Source of the DNA: Parvularculaceae bacterium
GTDB taxonomy: Bacteria; Pseudomonadota; Alphaproteobacteria; Caulobacterales; Parvularculaceae
Assembly (NCBI GenBank): GCA_013389125.1
Contig: JACADX010000107.1
Location: 1-5,994 of the forward strand
Reading direction: 5' to 3'
DNA length: 5,994 nucleotides
Positions within the stretch are counted from its first letter, which is position 1, and the number at the start of each line of letters is the position of its first letter. A model generated the notes under the pieces. That model was not told where the DNA came from. It saw only the letters and a program-made list of their open reading frames with translations, and made no database searches. This document shows positions 1-5,994 of the stretch, in pieces. A program made the position numbers and the translations under genes.

Positions 1-1342
1 ATGTATCGACGTCCCCGCCCGCCGAAAAATAGCCGATCGCGCCTCCATAGGGTCCGCGCGCATCGCGCTCGAGGCTGTCGATGATCTCCATGGCGCGGAT
101 TTTCGGCGCGCCAGTGACGGTGCCCGCCGGGAAACCGGCGGCGACCGCGTCGAGCGGATCGAGGCCGTCGCGGAGGCGGCCGACGACGTTTGACACGATG
201 TGCATAACGTGACTGTAGCGTTCGATCGCGAATTGTTCGGTGACTTTCACCGAGCCGATCGCCGACGAGCGTCCGACATCGTTGCGGCCGAGGTCCAATA
301 GCATCAAGTGCTCGGCGCGTTCTTTCGGATCGGCGAGCAGCTCCGCTGCAAGCGCCGCATCTTCTTCGGGCGTTTCGCCGCGCGGGCGCGTCCCGGCGAT
401 CGGCCTGATCGTCACCTCGCCCTTGCGCACGCGCACGAGGATTTCCGGGCTCGAGCCGACGAGCGAAAAGGCGTCGAAATCGAGATAGAACAGGAACGGC
501 GAGGGGTTGATGCGCCGGAGAGAGCGATAAAGGTCGAAGGACCGCGCCGGAAAGGGCGCCTCGAACCGCTGGCTGAGGACGACCTGGAATATGTCGCCGG
601 CGGCGATATGCTCTTTCGCCTTGCCGATCATCTTCAGAAAGTCCGCCTTCGGCGTATTCGACTGCGGCACGGCGATCGCATCGGGATCGATCTCGCGGGC
701 GCCTTCTCGCGGAACGGCGAGCGGCGCGGCGAGATCGCCGGCGGCGTCCGCGATGCGCTCTGCGGCCCGATCAAAGGCGGCCTTAGCCGAGACGCCGTCC
801 TCCGGGCGCGCCGGCGCGACGAGGATGATCTCCTGGCGAAGATTGTCGAACACCGCGATCAGCGTCGGACGGATGAAGATCGCATCGGGCGCCGTGAACG
901 CCGCGTGCGGACGATGCGGAAGGCGTTCGATCTGGCGCGCCATGTCGTAGCTGAAAAATCCGAACACGCCTGCGGCCATTGGCGGCGCGCCCTGGGGCAG
1001 CTCGATCGCGGAGCCGTCGATGAACGCCTTGAGGCTATCGAGGGGCGCGCGCCGATCACGCACGAAATCGGCGGGATCGGCGGCGGCTCGCGCGTTGAGT
1101 TCGGCATGCGAGCCGAAGGCGCGCCAGACGGCGTCCGGCCTGACGCCGATGACGGAATAGCGGCCGAACTTTTCGCCGCCCTCGACGGATTCGAGGAGAA
1201 ACGCGTTGCGGCGGCGCCCCGCAAGTTTCAAATAGGCCGACACCGGCGTTTCAAGATCGCTGACGAGACGGCGGATCAGAACCTGCGGCGCCCCGGCGTC
1301 ATATCTGTCCCGGAATTCCGCAAATAGAGGCGCAAGGCTCAT
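1..1342 (-). CDS. trpE: Anthranilate synthase component I (TrpE), 3' end cut by window edge
   Basis: TrpE converts chorismate to anthranilate in the cytoplasm, the first committed step of tryptophan synthesis, using ammonia delivered by the TrpG glutaminase subunit. The reading frame is open for 447 codons from the ATG at 1342 to the window edge. It shows the N-terminal domain with FLLES at residues 48-52, the segment linked to tryptophan feedback binding in this family. The chorismate-binding domain follows: AGDIFQVVLSQRF at 248-260, NPSPFLFYL at 279-287, RPIAGTRPRG at 313-322, LLDLGRNDVGR at 348-358, YSHVMHIVSNV at 376-386 (H381 is the likely catalytic His) and PAGTVTGAPK at 405-414. The frame ends in the GPYGGAIGYFS block, so only the last few dozen residues of a roughly 500-residue protein are missing. 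PabB is the main alternative, but the LLES feedback motif and full N-domain favour TrpE. The start overlaps the ppiD stop as ATGA, with a GGACGG sequence just upstream as a modest ribosome site. Downstream genes (trpG expected) lie outside the window. Confidence 0.95.
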   Translation of the reverse strand, partial: MSLAPLFAEFRDRYDAGAPQVLIRRLVSDLETPVSAYLKLAGRRRNAFLLESVEGGEKFGRYSVIGVRPDAVWRAFGSHAELNARAAADPADFVRDRRAPLDSLKAFIDGSAIELPQGAPPMAAGVFGFFSYDMARQIERLPHRPHAAFTAPDAIFIRPTLIAVFDNLRQEIILVAPARPEDGVSAKAAFDRAAERIADAAGDLAAPLAVPREGAREIDPDAIAVPQSNTPKADFLKMIGKAKEHIAAGDIFQVVLSQRFEAPFPARSFDLYRSLRRINPSPFLFYLDFDAFSLVGSSPEILVRVRKGEVTIRPIAGTRPRGETPEEDAALAAELLADPKERAEHLMLLDLGRNDVGRSSAIGSVKVTEQFAIERYSHVMHIVSNVVGRLRDGLDPLDAVAAGFPAGTVTGAPKIRAMEIIDSLERDARGPYGGAIGYFSAGGDVDT

Positions 1343-3228
1343 TGGCCGTCCGAGAACAGGCCGTCGATCTGGCTCTGGCTGATCTTGACGCCGAAATCTG
1401 CCTCGACCGCGCTGGCGTAGGCTTGCGAAAGCTCTTCGCTGATCTGGCCGCCGATATACTGCGCAAAGACGCTAACGTCGTCGGGGCTCACCTTGGCGAC
1501 GTCAAAGGCGATGTCGTCGATCGCGATGACGAGTTCGGCGTCGCCCATCGCCGACGGGCCGGATATCGTTTCGCCCTTCGCCGCAGAGAAGATCTGCTCG
1601 ATCAACGGCTCGGTGAGATTTTGTCCCGGACTCCGCCGGGTGACGGTCTCGACGATCGGCGCGCGATTGAACGCCGCGGCGGCCTCTTTTAGGGTTTTAC
1701 CCTTCGCGACGGCGTCCCGTAGCGATTTGACGACGGCGGCGATGCGCGCGCCGCGTTCGCTCGCCCGCCATTTCGTTTCGACTTCCGCAGCGACCTTCTC
1801 ATAGGGAATTGCGGCGGACGGAACGACTTCGGCGACCGCGACGAAATAATAGCCCGACTTGTCATCGAATTCGATCGCTTCGGACTCCGCGCCTTCTTCG
1901 AGCTTGAACGCCTCTTTCAAGATCTCGGGCGACAGGTCGGCGACGATCTCGCCGCCGGTTCCGAAGCTGTAGGAATCGACGGGCCCGAATTCGACGGCTT
2001 TCGCGCCCGATTTTTTCGCCGCGTCGGCGAGCGCGGCGCCCGTGTCGCGTTCGGCCTCGATCGCCTCGACGGCCTCGAAAAGCTTTTTCTTCGTGTCGGC
2101 TTCGAGAAGCTCTTCCTCGATTTCAGCCCGCACGTCCTCGAACGGCTTTGTTGATGCGGGCGTGATCGCCGCGATCTGCGCGATCGTCCAGCCGAAGACG
2201 CCTTTGACCGGTCCGACGACGGCGCCGGTCTCTCCCGCGCCGAACGCCGCATCGGCGACTTTCGGGTCGACGAGGTCGCGCTTCGTGACATCCGTAAACG
2301 TCACGTCGGCGAGCGTCTGGCCGTTTTCGACCGCGAGCGTTTCGAACGGCCGGCCGCCTCTGACGGCGTCGGCCGCGGCCTTCGCCTTGGCTTCGTCGTC
2401 ATAGGTGATCTGATAGATCGTGCGCCTTTCCGGCGTCTCGTAGGCCGACTTCTTGGCCTCATAGGCTTTCCGGAGTTCCTCTTCTGAAGTTTTCGTCCGA
2501 TCGACGAAGTCGTCCGATTTCAAGACGACGGCGGTGAAGCGGCGGTATTCCGGCGCCATGAATTGCGCGCTGTTCGTTTCGTAATAGCCTTTAAGCGCTT
2601 CCGGGGTCGCCGCGGCGGGCGCGCCGGCCATGTCGTCGGTGATCGTCAGATAGCTGATCGTCCGTTTTTCGGTCTCGCGGAGGACGAGCGCGTCGACGAC
2701 CGCCTTCGGCGCCGGGCCGCCGACAGAGACGGCGGACATCAGCTGGTTGCGCAAGAGATCGGACTGCAGCCGGTCTTCGAACTCGCGCACGGTGTAATTG
2801 TACTCGCGCATGATGCCGGTCAGCGCCTCATTGTCGAATTTTCCGGTGCGCGGGTTCTTGAACTGCTCATTGGTCTGAAGGAACTCGCGGACGCGCTCGC
2901 GCGCCATGACGAGGCCGAGCCTTCGGGCTTCTTGTCGCAGCGCGGACTGGACGGCGAGCGACTTGACGATCTGATCGGGAACCCCGGCGGCGATCGCCGC
3001 CTCGCGATCGAATTCGCCTTCGTTCGAAAGCCGGCGATTGGTCACGAAGCGGTCGAATTCCTTTTGGACTTCAAGCGCGGATATGCCCTCGGACCCGACG
3101 CGTACGGCGTCGTTCTGCGTGAATTGCCGGATTTCCGGCACGCCCCAGGCCGCAAAGGCGAGGATCAGGAGAACGATGACGAAGAACGCGAAGACATTCT
3201 TCATCGTTCCGCGAATTTGCTGCAGCAT
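1339..3228 (-). CDS. ppiD: PpiD-like membrane-anchored peptidyl-prolyl isomerase/periplasmic chaperone (SurA-N and parvulin-type)
   Basis: This 629-residue protein matches the PpiD architecture and length. A short cytoplasmic start (MLQQIR, as in many PpiD proteins) is followed by one membrane segment at about residues 11-29. A SurA_N-like chaperone region follows at about 35-230, then a parvulin (PPIC) domain at about 266-356 and an extended C-terminal region. PpiD proteins sit in the inner membrane facing the periplasm and assist newly translocated proteins near the Sec translocon. The parvulin domain looks degenerate: the usual His of the first strand is Q273, the usual His of the terminal GyHi motif is T348 (FGWTIA), and no GGxLG motif is seen. 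It is therefore probably a chaperone rather than an active isomerase (inference). Two further blocks resembling the end of a PPIC domain lie at about 439-472 and 545-573. The first ATG is chosen because MLQxIR is conserved in the family; GGACGG lies upstream as a weak ribosome site. The stop overlaps the trpE start by 4 bases. The next in-frame Met (M9) is a less likely start. Confidence 0.9.
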   Translation of the reverse strand: MLQQIRGTMKNVFAFFVIVLLILAFAAWGVPEIRQFTQNDAVRVGSEGISALEVQKEFDRFVTNRRLSNEGEFDREAAIAAGVPDQIVKSLAVQSALRQEARRLGLVMARERVREFLQTNEQFKNPRTGKFDNEALTGIMREYNYTVREFEDRLQSDLLRNQLMSAVSVGGPAPKAVVDALVLRETEKRTISYLTITDDMAGAPAAATPEALKGYYETNSAQFMAPEYRRFTAVVLKSDDFVDRTKTSEEELRKAYEAKKSAYETPERRTIYQITYDDEAKAKAAADAVRGGRPFETLAVENGQTLADVTFTDVTKRDLVDPKVADAAFGAGETGAVVGPVKGVFGWTIAQIAAITPASTKPFEDVRAEIEEELLEADTKKKLFEAVEAIEAERDTGAALADAAKKSGAKAVEFGPVDSYSFGTGGEIVADLSPEILKEAFKLEEGAESEAIEFDDKSGYYFVAVAEVVPSAAIPYEKVAAEVETKWRASERGARIAAVVKSLRDAVAKGKTLKEAAAAFNRAPIVETVTRRSPGQNLTEPLIEQIFSAAKGETISGPSAMGDAELVIAIDDIAFDVAKVSPDDVSVFAQYIGGQISEELSQAYASAVEADFGVKISQSQIDGLFSDGQ

Positions 3229-3342
3229 GGGACCGTCCGATTGATGGCGGTTCGCCTCATCCCGCGCCGCCGGTTGAATAACGCGCCAACCTAGCCCGCG
3301 CCGTCGCGCTTGAACAAGGCGGGCCGGATAGGCGCGCCTTTC

Positions 3343-3370
3343 TGGACAAAATCAGGCCGTTAGCCTACCC
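3343..3370 (+). promoter_or_regulatory. tpiA: Weak candidate tpiA promoter
   Basis: TGGACA at 3343-3348 differs by one base from the sigma-70 -35 consensus TTGACA. It is followed after 16 bases by CTACCC at 3365-3370, a poor -10 match. If used, transcription would begin near 3377, leaving a leader of about 25 bases before the ATG at 3401. That would agree with the downstream start chosen for tpiA. The -10 is weak, so this is only a suggestion. Confidence 0.2.
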
Positions 3371-3388
3371 GGTCGGATGCGCCGCGAC

Positions 3389-3393
3389 AGGAG
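3389..3393 (+). promoter_or_regulatory. tpiA: Ribosome binding site deciding the tpiA start
   Basis: AGGAG lies 7 bases before the ATG at 3401, an ideal Shine-Dalgarno placement. It falls inside the coding sequence that would result from the upstream in-frame ATG at 3377, which argues that 3401 is the true start. Confidence 0.8.
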
Positions 3394-3400
3394 ACTGCGC

Positions 3401-4120
3401 ATGAGGCCGCTGATCGCCGGAAACTGGAAAATGAACGGGCTTTCGTCGTCCGTCCGGGAAATCGAGAAGCTGATCGGCCTTCTTTCCGGATCGGTCCCCG
3501 ACGACCGCGACATCCTCATCTGTCCGCCGGCGACGCTCATCGGGCTCTTCGCGACGGAATTCAGCGACGAGGGGTTTGCGATCGGCGGGCAGGATTGTCA
3601 CGCCAAAGCGTCCGGCCCCCACACCGGCGACATCAGCGCGGAAATGCTCGCCGACGCCGGCGCGGCTTTCGTCATCGTCGGCCATTCGGAGCGCCGCGCC
3701 GACCATGGCGAGACGGATGAGGCGGTGAGAGCGAAAGCCGAAGCCGCGCAGCGCGCGGGCCTCGTCCCGATCATCTGCGTCGGGGAAACCGAGGCGCAGC
3801 GAAAGGCCGGCAAGGAAAAGGAAATCGTCGGCGCGCAGCTCGCGGGTTCGATTCCCTCGGGAGAGGGCGATTACGTGATCGCCTATGAGCCGGTCTGGGC
3901 GATCGGCACCGGCCTTACGCCGACAACAAGGGACATCGCCGAGATGCACGCCTTTATCCGCGCGAAAGTGAGGGACGGCGTCCGCGTGCTTTACGGCGGT
4001 TCGGTGAAGCCGTCGAACGCGGAAGAGATTCTCTCGATCGTCAATGTGCATGGCGCCCTCGTCGGCGGCGCGAGCCTTAAAGCGGAGGATTTCGCGGCGA
4101 TCATCAGAGCCGCGAAGTAG
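3401..4120 (+). CDS. tpiA: Triosephosphate isomerase
   Basis: TpiA interconverts dihydroxyacetone phosphate and glyceraldehyde 3-phosphate in glycolysis, gluconeogenesis and the Calvin cycle; it acts as a cytoplasmic dimer. The 239-residue product is slightly shorter than the usual 250 but complete. It begins MRPLIAGNWKMN, giving the active-site N8 and K10. The catalytic electrophile H95 lies in VIVGHSERR. The catalytic base E163 lies in AYEPVWAIGTG, whose residues 164-171 form the phosphate-gripping loop 6. YGGSVKPSN at 198-206 and the GALVGGASL segment at 218-226 complete the phosphate site. An in-frame ATG at 3377 would add eight mostly basic residues (MRRDRRLR), but AGGAG at 3389-3393 and the family N-terminus both point to 3401. 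The gene is divergent from ppiD-trpE and is followed 12 bases later by an alpha/beta hydrolase, probably on the same transcript. In many alphaproteobacteria secG follows tpiA (from memory); it does not here. Confidence 0.98.
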   Translation: MRPLIAGNWKMNGLSSSVREIEKLIGLLSGSVPDDRDILICPPATLIGLFATEFSDEGFAIGGQDCHAKASGPHTGDISAEMLADAGAAFVIVGHSERRADHGETDEAVRAKAEAAQRAGLVPIICVGETEAQRKAGKEKEIVGAQLAGSIPSGEGDYVIAYEPVWAIGTGLTPTTRDIAEMHAFIRAKVRDGVRVLYGGSVKPSNAEEILSIVNVHGALVGGASLKAEDFAAIIRAAK

Positions 4121-4132
4121 AAGAGCGGAGCG

Positions 4133-5107
4133 ATGCGCGTGCCGGGATGGATGATTCTGGTCGGGGTTTTTCTCTCCCTCGCGCTCGTCGGCGGATGTGC
4201 GACCTGGCGCGCTGAAAGGAAATCGCCGCCGATCGGGCGCTTCGTCGAGGTCGACGGCGCGCGCATCCACCTTGTCGAGATCGGGCCTCAAGACGCCGGT
4301 CAAATTCCGGTCGTTCTCATCCACGGCGCCAGCGTCAATCTCCGCGACATGAAGATCGCGCTTGGCGAGGATCTCGCAAGGACGCGGCGCGTCATCGTCG
4401 TCGACCGGCCGGGCAGGGGATATTCGACGCGACCCGACGACGGCTGGCGGCTCGACATTCAGGCGGACCTCATTCATCAGGCGGTCCGCGCGGCGGGGAT
4501 CGAAAAACCGATTGTCGTCGGCCAGAGCTTCGGCGGCGCGGTCGCGCTCGCTTATGCGCTTCGCCATCAGGAGGACATGTCGGGTCTCGTCCTTCTTGCG
4601 GCGGTGAGCCACGAATGGCCGGGCGGCGTTGCGTGGTACAATAAGGCGTCGGGTTGGCCGGTGGTCGGGACCTTGCTCCGGCGCCTCGTCATTCCCGTCT
4701 ATGCGCCGATCGCCGCCAAGCGCGGCGTCATCAAATCATTCAGGCCCGATGAAGCGCCGGCGGGATACTACGAAGAGGCCGGCATTACGCTCCTCTTCCG
4801 GGCGAAGGATTTCCGCAACAACGCGTCAGACTTGCGAAACCTGAAACCGCAGATCGTCAAGATGGCGGGAACCTATTCGGCGATCCGGATTCCGACGGCG
4901 ATCATCACCGGCGCCGACGACAAGACAGTGAGCCCGATACGCCACTCCGCCGCGCTCGCGCGCGAACTCCCGGACGCTTATTACGAAGTCCTCCCGGACA
5001 CCGGCCATGCGCTTCATCATTCGGAAAAAGCCAAAATCATCGCCGCGATCGACCGCGTTGCCGAAAGGGCGCGGGAGCGGGAAATACGCCCGAACGCCGC
5101 CGAGTGA
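4133..5107 (+). CDS. Lipoprotein-type alpha/beta hydrolase
   Basis: This 324-residue protein is an alpha/beta-hydrolase-fold enzyme, a family of esterases, lipases, epoxide hydrolases and related enzymes; the substrate cannot be read from the sequence. A hydrophobic N-terminus (about residues 5-21) ends in VGGC with C22, which fits a lipobox, so the enzyme is probably lipid-anchored and faces the periplasm. The fold markers appear in order: HG of the oxyanion region at 64-65, DRPGRGYS at 91-98, the nucleophile elbow GQSFGG at 130-135 with S132, a cap region at about 160-245, an acidic residue D262 or D263 in TGADDKTVS, and H292 in DTGHALH. The triad therefore looks intact. The start at 4133 has only a modest ribosome site (GAAGAG 7 bases upstream, or GGAG too close at 2 bases). 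An in-frame ATG at 4151 would keep the lipobox and is a fair alternative. It lies 12 bases after tpiA, suggesting co-transcription. A plain membrane anchor instead of lipidation is possible. Confidence 0.88.
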   Translation: MRVPGWMILVGVFLSLALVGGCATWRAERKSPPIGRFVEVDGARIHLVEIGPQDAGQIPVVLIHGASVNLRDMKIALGEDLARTRRVIVVDRPGRGYSTRPDDGWRLDIQADLIHQAVRAAGIEKPIVVGQSFGGAVALAYALRHQEDMSGLVLLAAVSHEWPGGVAWYNKASGWPVVGTLLRRLVIPVYAPIAAKRGVIKSFRPDEAPAGYYEEAGITLLFRAKDFRNNASDLRNLKPQIVKMAGTYSAIRIPTAIITGADDKTVSPIRHSAALARELPDAYYEVLPDTGHALHHSEKAKIIAAIDRVAERAREREIRPNAAE

Positions 5108-5109
5108 CG

Positions 5110-5119
5110 GCGAATGGAG
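5110..5119 (+). repeat. Direct repeat GCGAATGGAG, copy 1
   Basis: The 10-base sequence GCGAATGGAG occurs just after the hydrolase stop and again, identically, at 5174-5183, 64 bases further on. The second copy contains the start of the DUF885 ribosome site. It may be a small duplication of a ribosome-site segment or chance. Confidence 0.5.
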
Positions 5120-5140
5120 CTGCCCTGGCGGCGCGCGGAC

Positions 5141-5160
5141 GCTAGGATCGAACGACTAGC
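5141..5160. repeat. Short inverted repeat GCTAG...CTAGC
   Basis: GCTAG at 5141-5145 and CTAGC at 5156-5160 are perfect 5-bp inverted arms around a 10-base centre. The spacing is about two helical turns end to end, which would suit a dimeric regulator. CTAG is usually scarce in proteobacterial genomes, so two close copies stand out slightly. No T-run follows, so it is not a terminator. Confidence 0.45.
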
Positions 5161-5173
5161 CAACACAAGACAT

Positions 5174-5183
5174 GCGAATGGAG
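5174..5183 (+). repeat. Direct repeat GCGAATGGAG, copy 2
   Basis: This is identical to the copy at 5110-5119. Its last four bases form part of the GGAGGGGG ribosome site of the DUF885 gene. Confidence 0.5.
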
Positions 5184-5187
5184 GGGG
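5180..5187 (+). promoter_or_regulatory. Strong ribosome binding site of the DUF885 gene
   Basis: GGAGGGGG precedes the ATG at 5194; the GGAGG core ends 9 bases before it. It is the strongest Shine-Dalgarno in the window apart from that of tpiA and fixes the start. Confidence 0.75.
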
Positions 5188-5193
5188 CGGCTC

Positions 5194-5994
5194 ATGAAAC
5201 TCGTCTTGAAAATCGTCGGCGGTCTCGTCGCGCTTCTGGCGCTGTTTGTCGCCGGCGCATCGGTCTGGTTCTGGTTCTATCCGGTGACGGTGAACAATGC
5301 GGTGAACAAGTTCACCGCGGAATTCGCGATGGACACGCCCGAGCTGTTGACCGGGCTCGGCATGATCGACAACACGCCCCTTGATTTCCATAGCGGCAAG
5401 CTTTCGGACTACACCAAAGCGCAGGACGAGAAGAATCTCGCGCGGCTGAAAGACGCGCGCGCGATGATGAACCGCTTCGATCCGGAAAGGCTCAAGGGCC
5501 AGGAGAAGCTCACCTGGGAGATTTCGACCTGGTTCCTCGACGATCTCATTGCGCAGGCGGAATTCGAGTACAGCGGCTATCGGGTGAACCAGATCTCGGG
5601 CCCGACGATCGACCTGCCGCAATTCCTGACCGATACGCACGTCATCAAGAATGAAAAGAGCGTCAAGCGCTACATATCCCGCCTCAATGAATTCGGACGG
5701 GTGCTCGGGGAGGTGAAGGCGCGCGTCGAGGACGACCGCGCGCACGGCGTCGTCCCGCCGGACTTCATCATCGCCAAGGCGATCAACGTCATGAAGACAT
5801 TTATCGAAGGCGGGGCGGAAAAGAACCCGCTGGTGACGACGCTCGCGCCGAAACTCGACAAGATCGACGGCCTCTCGGCGGAGATGAAGGCCGCCTACGT
5901 CGCTGACGCCGCCAAGATCGTCGGGGACAGGATCATTCCAGGCTACGAGGCGATGATCGCCCTCTTCGAGGATATGGCTGCGACGGCGACGCAC
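5194..5994 (+). CDS. DUF885 family protein, membrane-anchored, 3' part outside window
   Basis: The frame is open for 267 codons from the ATG at 5194 to the window edge with no stop. The first residues (MKLVLK) are followed by a membrane segment at about 7-29, so the protein is either exported or anchored facing the periplasm. The remainder resembles the N-terminal half of DUF885 proteins (Pfam PF05960): a helical region with FDPERLKGQEKLTWEI near 95-110, then YISRLNEFGRVLGEV at 160-174 and the DRAHGVVPPDF segment at 181-191, which is characteristic of the family. Family members are typically near 600 residues and are predicted zinc metallopeptidases with an HExxPGH-type motif in the C-terminal half. 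That half is missing here, so activity cannot be judged. The function of the family is largely unassigned. The product is translated from a strong GGAGG site, 86 bases after the lipoprotein hydrolase gene. Confidence 0.82.
   Translation, partial: MKLVLKIVGGLVALLALFVAGASVWFWFYPVTVNNAVNKFTAEFAMDTPELLTGLGMIDNTPLDFHSGKLSDYTKAQDEKNLARLKDARAMMNRFDPERLKGQEKLTWEISTWFLDDLIAQAEFEYSGYRVNQISGPTIDLPQFLTDTHVIKNEKSVKRYISRLNEFGRVLGEVKARVEDDRAHGVVPPDFIIAKAINVMKTFIEGGAEKNPLVTTLAPKLDKIDGLSAEMKAAYVADAAKIVGDRIIPGYEAMIALFEDMAATATH

Larger units (their letters stand above)
3229..3400. promoter_or_regulatory. Divergent intergenic region between ppiD-trpE and tpiA
   Basis: These 172 bases separate the divergent ppiD and tpiA starts and must hold, or lie beside, the promoters for both transcripts. 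No gene fits here. Visible small structures are a perfect 10-bp palindrome AGGCGCGCCT at 3330-3339, the interrupted inverted repeat CTTGAACAAG at 3309-3318 (4-bp arms) and a short AGGC/GCCT hairpin with a 5-base loop at 3354-3366. For ppiD, TTGTTC (minus strand, 3317-3312) followed after 17 bases by CTAGGT is the best promoter-like pair I found, but it is a poor match. Operator roles for the palindromes are speculation; in such GC-rich DNA short palindromes arise often. Confidence 0.6.
5108..5193 (+). other. Intergenic gap before the DUF885 gene
   Basis: These 86 bases lie between the hydrolase stop and the DUF885 start. There is no stem followed by a T-run, so I see no clear intrinsic terminator, and read-through from tpiA is possible. 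TAGGAT at 5143-5148 matches the -10 consensus at four of six positions, but the element 17 bases upstream (CTGCCC) is a poor -35. A separate promoter is therefore possible but not convincing. The gap also contains an inverted repeat and two copies of a 10-base direct repeat, listed separately. Confidence 0.5.

Noticed and set aside
308..1327. Long plus-strand open frame (339 codons) opposite trpE
   Set aside because: It is the antisense shadow of trpE; the product is Arg/Asp/Gly-rich with no domain, while the opposite strand carries every TrpE motif.
2563..3294. Plus-strand open frame (243 codons) across the ppiD start
   Set aside because: It is the shadow of the SurA_N part of ppiD, with an Arg/Asp-rich composition and no family resemblance.
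3377..3400. Upstream ATG giving tpiA eight extra residues
   Set aside because: The AGGAG ribosome site at 3389-3393 and the family N-terminus place the start at 3401.
4121..4132. Possible terminator between tpiA and the hydrolase
   Set aside because: The gap is only 12 bases, with no stem or T-run.
3365..4612. Long minus-strand open frame (415 codons) opposite tpiA and the hydrolase
   Set aside because: It spans two well-supported genes and their junction, and its translation is a low-complexity Arg/Asp/Ala-rich sequence typical of antisense frames in GC-rich DNA.
5017..5994. Minus-strand open frame (325 codons) at the right edge
   Set aside because: It lies opposite the DUF885 coding region and the end of the hydrolase; it has no recognisable motif, and the plus strand has a strong ribosome site, a membrane segment and family signatures.
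1..5994. Frequent CGATCG/GCGATCGC strings resembling cyanobacterial HIP1
   Set aside because: They fall in coding regions mainly as Ala-Ile-Ala or Asp/Ile codon combinations expected in GC-rich genes; they show no spacing pattern, and the gene content is alphaproteobacterial.

Overview
The window (GC-rich, roughly 60-65% by eye, dense coding on both strands, about 95% occupied) looks like ordinary chromosome of an alphaproteobacterium. The evidence is the gene order ppiD-trpE divergent from tpiA, which I recall as typical of that class, together with the style of the PpiD and TrpE proteins. The genus cannot be determined from this window.

Left half, minus strand: ppiD (1339-3228), a single-pass membrane-anchored periplasmic folding factor, runs into trpE (1342 down to base 1, where it is cut by the window edge before its last residues). 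The two overlap by 4 bases (ATGA), so they are very likely co-transcribed and translationally coupled. A 172-bp divergent intergenic region (3229-3400) separates them from the right half.

Right half, plus strand: tpiA (3401-4120; triosephosphate isomerase with all catalytic residues), then, 12 bases on, a lipoprotein-type alpha/beta hydrolase (4133-5107) with a complete Ser-Asp-His triad. After an 86-bp gap holding small repeats comes the start of a membrane-anchored DUF885 protein (5194 to the window end, truncated). The first two genes probably form one transcript; the third may be read through or have its own promoter.

Functionally this is mostly housekeeping: central carbon metabolism (TpiA), tryptophan synthesis (TrpE) and envelope protein folding (PpiD). 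Next to tpiA, where I would expect secG, are two poorly characterised envelope-targeted hydrolases. No RNA genes, mobile elements or CRISPR arrays were seen. I found no evidence for a new multi-gene system. The points worth a second look are the degenerate isomerase site in PpiD, the two envelope hydrolases behind tpiA, and the small structures in the two intergenic gaps.
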